A stretch of 64,000 bases of DNA from Cristatella mucedo (taxonomy: Eukaryota > Bryozoa > Phylactolaemata > Cristatellidae), in contig WPIO01000022.1 in NCBI GenBank assembly GCA_009760855.2, forward strand, positions 427,001 through 491,000, in the 5' to 3' direction. Shown in pieces: positions 23,143 through 34,452 of this stretch (the first letter of the stretch is position 1; the number at the start of each line of letters is the position of its first letter). The notes beneath the pieces are model-generated. The model ran no database searches and was not told the DNA's origin. It worked only from the letters and a program-made list of their open reading frames with translations. The position numbers were made by a program, and so were the translations under genes.

Positions 23143-23372
23143 GGCTACGATGGCTGCGATGGTTGCGATGGCTCGATGGCTGCGATATCTTCGATGGCTG
23201 CGATGGCTACGATGGCTTCGATGGCTACGATGGCTGCGATGGCTGCGATATCTTCGATGGCTGCGATATCTTCGATGGCTTCAATGGCTGCAATGGCTGT
23301 GATAGCTGCGATGACTACGATGGCTGCGATGGCTGCGATGGCTGCGATGGCAGCGATGGCTGCGATGGTTGC
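23143..23372 (+). repeat. 9-bp minisatellite, unit GATGGCTGC
   Basis: About 25 variants of a GATGGCTNC unit, with GATATCTTC variants in a partly higher-order arrangement. The 9-bp period keeps all three plus frames open (reading as DGC/DGY, MAA/MAT or RWL repeats). It ends 84 bp before the acceptor of LMF1 exon 2. No part of it is assigned as coding. Confidence 0.95.
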
Positions 23373-23456
23373 CTGCGTCTTGAGCTCTTGTGGACGTCGA
23401 AGCTGTCCACATTCCTTATTTTCTCCCGCAGCAATTGTCTATTATCTCTTTTGCAG

Positions 23457-23769
23457 GAGTTGCGTTCCTGGTCGCGCTGCAGCAGAACAAAGCCCTCCTA
23501 GGACAGACGGGGCTCCTGCCCGTGCACCAATACCTGGATAGGGTTGCAGCTGCCACCCCGGAAAACTCGACCTACCGCCGCCTCGTCGCCGCGCCGACCA
23601 CGTTCTGGTTTTTCGATTACGCTCGCCACGGTGATCTGCTGCTAGACGGCGCCGCCTACATAGGGCTGGCGCTGTCTGCGTTCGTAGCAGCACGAGGTGG
23701 TGCCAACGTATTCATCATGGCCTCTCTGTGGGTCGTCTACCACTCCATCGCCAATGTCGGTCAGCGCTG
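23457..23769 (+). CDS. LMF1: LMF1 exon 2 (membrane segments 1-3)
   Basis: This exon encodes residues 61-164 and the first two bases of Trp165. The acceptor is a pyrimidine-rich run ending TTTTGCAG at 23456. The donor is a full-consensus GTAAGT at 23770. It contains the signature NKALLGQTGLLP, followed by a luminal-type loop with Tyr/Trp/Phe-rich positions and then two hydrophobic segments (about residues 123-140 and 144-162). The conserved end is SIANVGQRW. Vertebrate LMF1 has the same block order and nearly the same spacing. A 9-bp minisatellite ends about 85 bp upstream of the acceptor. The exon is intact, with no stops or frameshifts. Confidence 0.95.
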
Positions 23770-24526
23770 GTAAGTTTAGAAAGCAGCCGTGGCAGCAGCT
23801 TCGCGACAGCATGCAGGCAGCAGCTGCTTCCTAAGCTTTGATCAACGTCGACGAACGTTTCGCAAACATACTTCTGAGCAACCTGTGACAGACTCTGACC
23901 AGGACGGCACGTCTCAGGGGCGGTCGCCGCGTGATTCCTGGTTTCGCCAGGCCAACTGCCGGTAAGAAGGGCCGGATGATGGCGGTGGCTGGTGAAGCGG
24001 TCCGGAGCCACGCCGCGACGACGAAGGTGGGGCTCGCCGGCAAGGCAGCCGGAATCGGTAGCGGCCGAGCAGCTGTACTTGTGCGACGATACTAGATTTC
24101 GCCTGGAAGCAGGTGGTCACTGCTGCCGACGAGCATGCTGTGGGCGTATTTCGTGCAGAGCATGTCACATTGCAGGCCAGCTTTGTCGGCTGGATCAACC
24201 TGGACGGCTATGGGGGGGGGGAGGGTACCCAGGCTTTGGTCGGCCTCTTGTAAGCTGCCAGCCGTGACTGCCCACCTGCACGAGCCAGGTGCTGCAGCCG
24301 AAGTTGCAAAGCAGGAAAGCGGTCAGCCGTTTTTTACTGCCACTCTTTCGTTATTGCAGGAATTTAGGTTGGGAAACCTTACAGTAGATTGACCAGGGTC
24401 ACCGTAACCGTGTCCTTTTCCATTCCCAAGCCTCTTCCATGCGTATGCACACTTTCAGTGATGCGCTCACGTGGCCTCACGCTGCCCGCCCACTGCAAAG
24501 CCCTGCAGGCTTTCTCGCAATATGAG

Positions 24527-24685
24527 GGCCGTGATAGCCCAGGTGGTAAGGTGCTCGCTCTCCACCACCGAAGTAGCAAGTTCGAATCCTGCAGTGGGCA
24601 GCGATCCGTTATTGCCAACTGCAAGTGGGGATGATAGCCGTCAAGGCTCTCCTGCTGCTTTCAAATGATGCTGTTAAATCAGGTT
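24527..24685 (+). mobile_element. SINE-A copy
   Basis: TAGCCCAGGTGGTAAGGTGC (A-box region), GTTCGAATCC (B-box), GTTATTGCCAACTGCAAG, GATAGCCGTCAAGGCTCTC and GCTGTTAAATCAGGTTA. It has a different, more tRNA-like A-box than the other SINE-A copies. Confidence 0.82.
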
Positions 24686-24994
24686 ATATTTATGTATTAT
24701 ACATAATAGCATGTATCAAGCTCTTACAGCAAATGAACACACGTACCTGATTTCTTACTCAATAGTTAGTAAGTAAGTCTGCCGTAGTTCTTTCCGACTG
24801 CCTAACTCGGCTGGGCATTGCTTCTGAATTGCAGCATGCAGGTCGACTGCCACGGCATTCGTAACCACTTGAAAAAATCGTCGAAAAGATGGTCTCACGA
24901 GATAGGGGATAAGGGGATTTAGATTGTTTCCCAGTCGCCGGTTTAGGTCATCCTGCAGAATCTTTTTGGGGTGTAAGTCAATTGAGTGACTGGG

Positions 24995-25023
24995 TCAATC
25001 CATGACTTACAGTCATGGATTGA
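24995..25023. repeat. 29-nt palindrome
   Basis: TCAATCCATGACT, a TAC loop, then the exact reverse complement. Single occurrence. Confidence 0.85.
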
Positions 25024-26264
25024 CTACAGCAGGCAGTCAGAAAAATATGGCATTGCTCGTTTTTAATATCCTTTGGCTTATATCCCTGTATATATGAATT
25101 TCTATTCCAAAAGACGTCAAGCTAACAGTAATCCCATGGTAGGCAGCGTATCGAGGCCTTAGTTCGCCTGCATAATGCCAGGAATGTGACGTAGTGGACC
25201 GATGCCGGCCGGTACTACAGGTAAAAGGAGCCCCAAACCGTGACACCAATGCGTTCGACTCGTTCAACAGTATGTGTCTGCAGTATGCAGTTCTAGCTGT
25301 GCTCCTTGCCTTTTCGTCAACTGATTGAATGTGGTGTTTACGACTCCTGAAGAGCTGACATTTGCCGTCCTCATTGCAGTAGAGCGGCGGCCTCCAATCT
25401 CCAGCCTGTCACTGGTCACATGGTGAAAGGCGATGGCATCAGGTTGGTCGGCAACTCGCCACCTGAGCCGGCTAGCTCTTGTCCTTCCCCTTTGTTTTGG
25501 CTTCCGGTGCCTGAGAGAGCTGCATCTCGCCCGACTTCCTAATGGAGAGCTCCAATCTCTTTAGTCAAAGGTCCGTGTGCTTCGACTTCTTGTTTTGGGA
25601 CCGTGGGTTGCACCAGTTTAGCACGAATCCCTTCCGACATGCTTATTCAGATACATCTCACGAGGAAGCCCTGCAAGTTCTGAGATGCCGAGCGAATTTG
25701 CTGTAGTTAATGCCTTGGTTGTGAAGGGTAGTGACATGCTCATATTGAACTCAACCTACCCCTTCGTCTTTCGGTATTGTGTGGATGCATTCGTAACCAT
25801 AGAAAAGAGGCCACATGCAGAATTGGCAGAGACCGACACTTCGTGCAGATCCCTCACTGTGTCCTGCACATTAGCATAGTTACGATTACGCTTAATGCAA
25901 TTTTATTCTTAAAATATACGTGGGTTTTATTAAGATTGGTTGTTTTAGGGTTGAGCTTCAAGATTTTACACGTTTCTGCTAGCGTGGTGCTCCAAGATGT
26001 TCGCCAGTAGCCATGTAACGTGGAGATAATTTCTGTTGCTTGGTGCCTACTTCGTGGGCCGCTAGGCTTTCCTAGCTCGTGCTGCATCAGAATTACATAC
26101 GTTCTTCTGGAAGTCAACGTAGATTATTTGCCAAAGGTATTGCCACTTGCCAGAACAAACGATTTCCAGAAGATTTTTTCAAACCCAAACGGAAAACTCG
26201 TCGGACTTGCAAATAGCTGCAGATAGCTACCTTACTGCTAAAACCACTGTAAACCGGCTGTTTC

Positions 26265-26265
<1 letters not shown>

Positions 26266-26295
<30 letters not shown>

Positions 26296-27765
26296 TACTT
26301 GATAAAGCACCCTCAGAGAACTTAATCTCTTTCTAGGCGCTTTACATTTGTTGCAAAGGGAAATGCAATTGAATGGTAAGTAAAATCATGCTTGAAAAAC
26401 AAACAAAATGAATAACATGGTTAGGGGTGACATGCACAGGTCAGCATGCAAATGTGGTTAGTGGCAGCATGCACAGTGTGAGCACGCATAAGCACGTGAA
26501 GGACGAATCACAGGGACCCACTAAATGCTGTCCTAAATAGGTGTGATTTTAAGTTCCTTTTAAATGTGGTCAGGTCAGGGGATGTTCTGACGCAGGTCGG
26601 GAGGGAGTTCCAGGCTTTGGGAGCATACGAACTAAATGCACGGTCTCCAAAGGATTTAAGGTTTGTACGAGGTATTTCCAGACTGTTGGATTCCGAAAAG
26701 CAGGTGGTACGATGCTTGGCCTGATGGGGGAGTATGTCGGAGAGATAGGCTGGAGCCATAGAATGAAGGGACCTAAAAGTGAGCGACAAAACCTTGAAGT
26801 AAATCCGTTGCTTGACTGGTAGCCAGTGCAGGTCGGCGAGAAGTGGAGTAATGTGGAAACTGCGACGCTCACGACAGACAAGCCTAGCTGCAGAGTTTTG
26901 CACCAGCTGCAATCGCCTGGTCGCACATGCTGGTAGGCCAGTGAGCAGTGAGTTGCAGAAGTCGAGACGAGATGTCACGAATGCATGGACCAACTTGGAC
27001 GTGGTATCCTTATCTAAACAAGCCCGAATTTTAGCAATGTTATGAAGCTGAAAATAGGCAGATTTGACTTTGGAGCTGATATGGTCATCTAACTAGAGGT
27101 CGCTTTGGAATATGACACCTATATTTCGAGCTGATTCGACAGGAGATATGCTGGCAGAGCCAATTTTGAGAGACAGCCTTTCCAATCTCTGAATCACACT
27201 GGGTTTGCCCATAACTAGTAAGTTAGTTTTGTCATCGTTTAGTTTTAGAAAATTTGCTGCCATCCATGTGCGGATGTCATCAATGCATGCAGCAAGTGAG
27301 TTTAGAGAATTTGAGGTGCTTGAAGGCTGGGAGGGATCAAAGCAAAGGTACAACTGAGTGTCATCCGCATAGAAGTGAAAGCCTAGATTGTGCTTGGCAA
27401 TCACATCAGCAAGAGGCAGAGTATAAACCGTGAAAAGAACCGGACCTAGCACTGAGCCCTGAGGTACTCCATATTTCAGAGGTACTTCAGATGATCTTTG
27501 TCCATTCACGTCAATACTCTGGAGTCTCCCACTGGGATAGGACCTGAACCACTGCAGAGCAGTGCCAGTGATGCCCAGGCGAGATGAGAGGCGCTCTAGA
27601 AGAACTTTGTGATCGATGTTATCAAAAGCTGCTGAAAGATCAAGCAAAACAAGCAGAGACACTCTACCCATGTCTGCATTCCTAAGTAGGTCGTTGTATA
27701 CCCTAAGCAATGCTGACTCTGTGGAATGATTAGCTCTAAAGCCAGACTGGAACTTACTAGCAAGG
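26266..27765 (-). mobile_element. L2/CR1-type LINE, 5'-truncated, best preserved copy
   Basis: 1.5 kb of non-LTR retrotransposon, bounded by the 7-bp duplication TGTTTCA (26259-26265 and 27766-27772). On the minus strand the order is the RT start (QSGFRANHSTE), RT core with SAAFDNIDH and GVPQGSVLGP, catalytic FYADD at 27360-27374, thumb ANFLKLNDDKT, and then the C-terminal region with SRLDFCNSLL, LHWLPVKQR and WNSLPTCVR to the stop near 26508. One nonsense codon (TAG at 27093-27095) replaces the Thr expected in QSDLTLDDH. The 3' UTR ends with a hairpin and (ATT)n. ORF1, the endonuclease and the first part of ORF2 are absent, so it cannot move on its own. Confidence 0.95.
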
Positions 27766-28867
27766 TGTTTCAGACAGCACATGCAGGAAAAGCCGGCGAT
27801 AACTTGGCTGCTTCGCCTAAAAATGACAGTGCTCAATGTCGAGATACCATCGAGAAAATGGGAACATTCTTTACCGAGGATCAGTCTGGTTATATGCATG
27901 CAGACAGTTACACATGTAGAGGACAAGAATCGACTTAGGCAGAGCCGTTTAGGCTAAGGCTGGCCTTCGGCCTACCTCTTCCCGGTTACAGGTTCTCTTA
28001 CCGGTTCAATTCTGGTGTCCATGCTCTCCATGCGATATTGAATTTGTGCAGATTCTAGCATCAACGAAGGCCTGGTGCTTTTCATTAGGTTATTTTTTAA
28101 ACAAGAATTAACGAATGTTCCCATTTTACGGTAACATTTCGAGTTTAATGCCCCCCAGTTTTCAACGTAACCCGGGGTTCTGAGTACGAAGCAATGGCCG
28201 GCACTTGTGGCAACCAATCGCGTTGAGCTAGAGCTCATGCCACACTCGAAAGGGCATTATGTGCTTTCGGTTTCGCTCACTTGTGGTGTGACCGTTCGTG
28301 CTCTTGCCCTGCCTGACTGATACTGTAGGCAATCTCGATGCCTCGGTTGTCTCTTTGCGATCATTCGGAAACTGCTGTGTTAATCGCAGCCATTTGCAAT
28401 CGCCTGCAGATATTCTCAGCTCCCTCCTCCTCTGGTCCCATCGCGATGTCTTGAATGTATATTTATTCAGGTGCACAGAGAAGAGTGTAGGTCAGTCTTG
28501 CTGTGTCGATTAAGTTCTACTGCATTCGTTATGCTAGAGCCTAAATAAAGAAAGGTGAAGATGTTGAACGTGTGCCGGTGACAAAGAAGCAGAAGTTGAA
28601 GCTGAAGGTGATGATGGAGGCAGCTGGCGATGTAGAAAGATCTCTTTCTAGATCTATTTCTGCTGTGGAGAAAAGGAGGGGGCCTGCAAAGCTTCAGGGC
28701 CCGTTTGACTGGGCGTAAGGCTGCGAATCACTCACTTCTCTCGGCGAATTATATTTATTGTATAATTCGACGCTGTTTTCGGTGCCTGCAAAATATCGAA
28801 GGAGGTCTCGCGATCCTGGCCTTAGCTTGGGCAATGTGCTGCCAGTCGTGGCTGTGGCTGTGGCCTG

Positions 28868-28921
28868 CAGGGGGCTGTGGCAGGCGGCACGAGGCTGTCG
28901 TGCCGCCTGCCCTGCCCCCTG
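28868..28921. repeat. GC-rich hairpin, 14-bp perfect inner stem
   Basis: GGCAGGCGGCACGA (28879-28892) and its exact complement (28898-28911) flank a 5-nt loop. Outer arms CAGGGGGC and its complement extend the stem to about 22 pairs with a small internal mismatch. The context is repetitive GCTGTGGCC/CCCCTGCC. Confidence 0.8.
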
Positions 28922-29176
28922 CCCCCTGCTTGCAGGGTCTTGGTCTGACTATCGGTTGCTCGAACTCGTCGAGTCGGGTAGCAGATCAGTCAGTCAGTCA
29001 GATGGAGAGAACCATGCTGCCATCTAAGTGTGAATGTCATTATACAAGTAGTGAATGAGTTGAGAGAGAGCTTGAGGTGCTGGTAAGTTGGAATGTGGAA
29101 CAAAGCTACACGGGTGCAGCTAGTTCACCTGCATCAAAACGAAAAGCCCAGTGGTTGTGCTCAGCGATTGCATCGC

Positions 29177-29257
29177 AGACGCTGCAGCAAATGTAAAGCG
29201 CCTAGGAAGAGATTGAGTTCTCCGAGGGCGCTTTAGCAAGTGCATTATTATTATGGA
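29177..29257 (+). mobile_element. L2-type LINE 3' end (short copy)
   Basis: GCTGCAGCAAATGTAAAGCG, CCTAGGAAGAGATTGAG, TTCTCCGAGGGCGCTTTAGC and (ATT)n. Close to the family consensus. Confidence 0.85.
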
Positions 29258-30034
29258 AACTATAAACGAAGGCACAATCGGATTTCGGCATGGGGTCTAA
29301 ATCTCGACTGTGAATTTTGTAGCCCAATGCCAAGAACATTATTCTTTTAAATCTACAGAGAAAACCTTTCTCGCTGGCCTCTATAAAAAGGAAAGTGTTA
29401 ATTTAACTCGTACTCTTGTTTGAACTGTTCATAGCTCCCAGTTGAACTCAAAATTTTTGGAAAGCCTCCAGCTAAGTGCTCGCTCACCAACAAAAATACC
29501 CCATTCGCCTCACCATTAAGAAATTCGCTATTCGTTATCGTTATCTTCTCTATTTCGGGAGTCTGAGGTGGCACGTGGGAACTCAGCCTATTCAAACCTG
29601 TTTAAAAGGAATTACGACTAGTAACTGTAAAAACGTGATGCCTCTCGAAAGCAGTAATGGCCTCTCTAGCAACAGACAGTACGCATGTTTCTGGCATAGC
29701 CTTTCTAGCCCCAGCTATACAATCTGGTTGAGTCTTTGCAGAAACCCCTGCAAGCCTATTGAGTCAGTACGTGCACACGTCATATTTCAGTAGTTATATT
29801 GGCTATATTCGTTAGTCTGGAAGCGCTCAGCAGATATGCAGCTCATTTGGCCCCCATTACAGTTCGATGCTTGAACAGCCTGGAACGGCGCGGCTGAATG
29901 TCGACATGTTTATGCGATATGCTACGGTTTGTATCCGTAGGTCGTGGTATTTTGCAGTCTTCGAAGGTGATAATTAATAAGTTTAATTTTCTATCATTTC
30001 TTGACCTAGTAACAGCATGATCATATTGCCTTAA

Positions 30035-30112
30035 CAGTATATGTAAAGTTCCCAGGAAGAGACTAAGTTATCTGGGGTGCTATAAACTTGTATTATTGTC
30101 ATTATTATTACT
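30035..30112 (+). mobile_element. L2-type LINE 3' end, diverged
   Basis: AGTATATGTAAAGTTCCCAG, GAAGAGACTAAGTTATCTGG, GGTGCTATAAACTTG and an ATT-rich tail. Confidence 0.6.
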
Positions 30113-31059
30113 ATTATTGTTATTGACCCTCATTTCATCTCAAGAGACCATCCTGGTACAAGAGTTGTGAAGGAACACCAAACGAACTGATTTTTTAGCA
30201 TCTTTTTAGGTCTGACAGCCCTCTCAGGAAATAGGCCTTACAGTTTTGCATCGACTGTGAACCACATACTGGCTTCGTTAGCCTGTCCTCCAAAAGTCTC
30301 TCTAGCTATCTTTGAACGAATCGGTAGCCGTTTTTGGAAGTAAACTCGCCGAAGAAGTGCAGGCAAGGCTAGCTTATCATTTTTATCAGAATGTCTGTAC
30401 ATCTCCATTTTTGGCAAAGTCTTACTATCTGTGCTGAAAGAGTGCCACCTAGTGGCGTTTTAGGACGCCCCCCTAAAAGAGACAGGTGCCCCCATTCGTA
30501 GACAAGAAGCTCGGCGCTGCCCGAAGGCTGCCCGATAGGCGGATTCGGATCGGCTCGGCGAGATTGGGCCTAAGCTGCTGCGATGCAGCACCGGTGTTCG
30601 AGACGATTGTCGCCGAAGAGGGACTCTTTAATGGTGTGCAAACGTGCGAGGAGATCGAGCAGAAACAAAAGAGAGACTCGACTGTGGCTAGAACAACTGC
30701 AGCGGTTTGCTTTTGACAGTTTCGATTTCTCTCCAGAATCACTCAAGTTCACCGAAAACAGTCATGCTTCGCGAATTAACCCAATGTCGCCGTTGCGGGA
30801 CACTGGGATGAGCTGGAGTTTGCAGTCTCTACCTTGTCTCACTGATGGAGTTTGCCCTGTCACAACTAAGTGCCGAGCGATGCCGAAGCAACGCCAGCCA
30901 GCCAGCGGTGCTGGACCACTAGGGCACTTTTTGCTTTCTCGATTTTTAGCTACTGCAGAGCTGAACTGCAGTGACATCATTATTTGCCTGAGCATGTCCG
31001 GATTTTTCTAGCTGTCCACCGGCAGTCTGTTTCCGGGTTTGGCCTGTTATCGCAGTGGC

Positions 31060-31087
31060 AGCAGCAGCAGCAGCTGCTGCTGCTGCT
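31060..31087. repeat. 28-nt (CAG)n/(CTG)n palindrome
   Basis: AGCAGCAGCAGCAG joined to its own reverse complement, centred at 31073/31074. Confidence 0.95.
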
Positions 31088-32204
31088 CATTTTCCCTGAA
31101 GCCGAGCCGAAAGCCCCGGCCTGCGGCTGTTTTTCCGAGTGGAGCCTGGGATTTTAGCCTAAGCCTTTAGTCAGAAAGCCAGCGACTGCCGGTGCGAAGG
31201 TGGGCGAAGCTCGACCGGCACCCTCGCTTTGTGGTCTGAATTCCTCTGCTGCATCAATTCTCTGGTAGTTGATCCTAGCCAAGGTGGAAATGATCTCGGC
31301 TCTCTGACCGTAGGCTTGACCAAGGTTGACTCAACAGAAATGATCGCCCTGGCTATGGAGAGCTGAGCTCGGCGTATCATCCGTCTTTTGCCTCACAATT
31401 CCTTTCGGTTAGTGTCACCTGCGTGGACGCCGCCCGTCGTCATTTTGTTATTGTCGTTTTGCCCACTCCCTTCGAGTCGGCGACTTGTCAGTGTAATGCG
31501 TTTATTTATGCCTCTGCATCTAAGAACTATTGTCGGCTCGCATGTTTCGTTGCCAGGCCGACCGATTTGTCCGAGGGTAAAGGGCCGTTGGGGCCCAGTG
31601 GTTGGCCGAAAGTAGTGGCCGCCACCTGCGATATGCAAGCAGCTATTGTTACTGCAAATGATCTTGATCTTGTTAAGTGTGGGAGTAAGATGGATCGTGG
31701 TGCCAGCTTCCATTTATATCCCAGTTGGGCCTCGCTGAGCCTAGCACCTGGTCGATTAGGCCTGTCATTTTGCCTCGATGGAAGCTGCAAGTTTCGAGTC
31801 GCTAGTTAAACAGGCAAACAGAATAGCTTGTGACCACTCTGTGCAGTTGCCTGTGAGTCAACCGCCCCAGTTTCCATGCTAAACGTGCGACGTAGTTAAA
31901 AGTTAATCCACGAGTGAAGCCTTTGCCGAATTACTCACAGCCGTGTAATAGAGCCTGCCGTAGCCTCATTCATACGCACACTACATCTTTCACCCTCTTG
32001 CAGTCCGGAACTTCGAGAAATTAGGGCTTCTCGGCCAAACAGGACGTTAATGCATCTCACCTTTGGTTTAAACCGAATGCAAAAGCGTGAATGGCGCTTG
32101 TTCTTGATCGTACTTGCTTGCGACATGGTGGTTTGTGCAGCCGCATTCATACATGTTGTGCAGCCATCAAGGTTCCGTGTATGTCCCCCGGGTCTTCGCC
32201 TAGG

Positions 32205-32347
32205 GATAAGGGGCTGGCTCTTCACGGCCTAGGTCTCGGGCTCGAGTCTGGAAGTGGGCGATTCTTTATCGCCCATTTCAAGAGGCTTGGTGAGGGCCGT
32301 TAAGGCTCTTCTGCCCCTATACCAATAATGCGGTCAAATCAGCTAAT
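32205..32347 (+). mobile_element. SINE-A copy
   Basis: CTCGGGCTCGAGTCTGGAAG (B-box variant), GGGCGATTCTTTATCGCC, GGCCGTTAAGGCTCTTCTGC and GCGGTCAAATCAGCTAA. The head is diverged (AAGGGGCTGGCTCTTCACGG). Confidence 0.75.
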
Positions 32348-32949
32348 CTTTTTTTATATTTTCATCTGGCTGAGCTAGGGTCGGCACCCTGCATTCGATA
32401 AACATTGGTGCAGGTATTCCGATTTTTGTTATGAAGGATCGCATTTGCGACATCTGTTCATTAGGTTTTTATCATTGCGTTTTTGTGGAGGGCCAGCCCC
32501 TAGCCCAGTGGATAGTTTGAAATGTTCTGATCGTGAGATAATAGGTTTGAAATCGATTTTCGATTACCTAGATACTGTTGCGATTTTCGATTACCTAAAC
32601 TAAATTACCTAATTACCTAATATATGTTCACGAGATCGAGTGACTTCAATGACAAATTGGTTTGGATTGCCAATTTGAACTGCTGGTATGACTTTGGGTG
32701 TCGAAGAATGTTGTCACGCCATGTGCCTGTTTTGAATGTTGTCACGCCTGTTTTGGAATGGGCTGGTTGTTACGATACTTGCTTTCATCGTCAGATGCCT
32801 GTGTTCAATTCTCAGGACAATTAAAAACGACACTCCTTCCTTCCTTTTTCAAAGGAAAGCATGGCTAAAAATTGCAAACGCCCTGTTCTCTATAAAAATA
32901 TTATATAAATAAATAAATAAATATATATTAATCTATACCTATACCCAAG

Positions 32950-32950
<1 letters not shown>

Positions 32951-32990
<40 letters not shown>
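32951..32990. repeat. (TA)n microsatellite
   Basis: About 20 TA units, followed by GTATGTATGG. (AAAT)n-like sequence precedes it at 32908-32925. Confidence 0.95.
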
Positions 32991-32999
<9 letters not shown>

Positions 33000-33662
33000 G
33001 ACCATATGGTAGCTTATATTCCTTTGAAACTTTTCGATGCATTGAAATTTGTATTAGACGGTACATTGGCTAGAATAACTGTTAGTTCAGAGGGTTGCAT
33101 AAGTATTAGACCATCAAATCTTCCTGCAGTATTATATTAGTGAATATAATCTCTTACTAATTAAATATTTCTGCGAGCTTATCGTTCTGTTTGCTATACT
33201 TTGTTTTACTTATTAAAGGGATTTAAGTTGCTCACTGTCTGCCGCATGTCATTTTTTTTACTGTTGCTGTTGTGTAAGTTTCCTTTATCCTTTATGTGAG
33301 TCTTGCCGTAAGACTTTCGAAAGTTTCAATGTGTTCATTTTTCCTTTATGCAAGTCTTACTTTAAGACTTTTGAAAAAATGCATCATTGCATACATTCAA
33401 GAGTTTTCTAATGGTATTCACCGGTATTTGCTGAGTTTTTGAGCTTTATTGCATGAATCGTGAGGCTTCCAGCTGGTTATTGCCTAGCACCTCTTATTAC
33501 AAAACGTGGCTAAACCTGCAGGGTGGTGTAAATGTATCGAGAACTTACGAATATATAAGCAGATCGCCTTGAAAATTAGCACATATATTTCAAGCACTCA
33601 GCTGCGAATGAATATAGAGTTGTTTATTGAAACGGGTAAGTTAATGTGACTCTAAACTCGGG

Positions 33663-33950
33663 CTGAGCCAGGGGAGGGACAGGGGGGCATTTACCCCACC
33701 CCCCTGCAATCGAGCAGAACCTGGGTAGCTCCCTATTCCCACACCACCTTCGCCCCTACAGTCACCATTGACGAAATTATGTCCTAATTCCACTCAATGA
33801 GCAGCTGTCGAGTTCAATTTGAATAAACACAATGATTTTACATTATGATTTTTCATTAATTGTGGGTCTTGCCTCCTACATAAACAATGTTGCCCCTATG
33901 CAAAAAGTGTCAGGTCTTGCCCCCCTAGATGAAAATGTGGGCTTGCCACT
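33663..33950. repeat. Unclassified dispersed repeat (copy 2)
   Basis: Shares the ordered blocks of 19813-20055: GGGGGGCATTTACCCC, ACCATTGACGAAATTATGT, CAATGAGCAGCTGTCGAG, AATAAACACAATGAT, TTAATTGTGGGTCTTG and CCTCCTACATAAACA. No open frame of note. Confidence 0.65.
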
Positions 33951-34351
33951 TACTCCATAGGGATATCGTAGCCCTAGAGCAAAATGATGTGTCTTGTGTT
34001 CATCGGACGCTGAATCCGTGATATCTGAAACCAGAGGCAAGACTCTTAGCATGTGACACATTTCGACCAACGAATCTATATCTAGTCACAATTTAATATT
34101 TTAAGTACAAGAACCAATTATTTAATGACCCGTATGTGTTTGGCTAAAAAACTCGAGTACTTTCGACAGCCCAGGAATCATTCGGTATTTATCTGTGCAA
34201 TTGTAGAAGGGGAGGATGCTTACTGAATCATGCTTTCCGATTCGTAGATGATGCCATGATGTGCCTTGTGACATAGAGGTTCCACCAGATATTATTATGG
34301 AAACAGTCTATGTATGTTTTCTCCAGCTGCCATCGATGGTAATAGTAGTTG

Positions 34352-34412
34352 GTCGCTTGTATATCGCTTTAAGAGAACCAAATCTCTATTCAAGTGCTTT
34401 TTAACATGCAAG
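34352..34412 (-). mobile_element. SINE-B/LINE tail fragment
   Basis: TATCGCTTTAAGAGAACC, AAATCTCTATTCAAGTGC: the antisense shared tail only. Confidence 0.5.
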
Positions 34413-34452
34413 AGAATCACTGACCGAGAGTTGATGACATGTACGATAGAAC

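Larger units (their letters stand above)
8899..23456 (+). other. LMF1 intron 1
   Basis: Phase-1 intron with GT at 8899 and AG at 23456. Its first 500 bases remain CpG-rich and hold the palindrome and hairpins listed separately. The rest is LINE and SINE relics, microsatellites and long stretches where I recognise nothing (for example 9520-10139, 16430-17020, 17145-19490, 20940-21380 and 22480-23142). No second gene could be supported inside it. Confidence 0.85.

Noticed and set aside
23053-23541. Overlapping open frames of 110-162 codons with DGC, MAA or RWL repeats
   Set aside because: Produced by the 9-bp minisatellite. They also run into LMF1 exon 2 in the wrong frame or through its acceptor site.
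27850-28135. 15-bp inverted repeat (AAAATGGGAACATTC and its complement) 245 bp apart
   Set aside because: No further similarity between flanks and no target duplication, so not enough for a fold-back element call.
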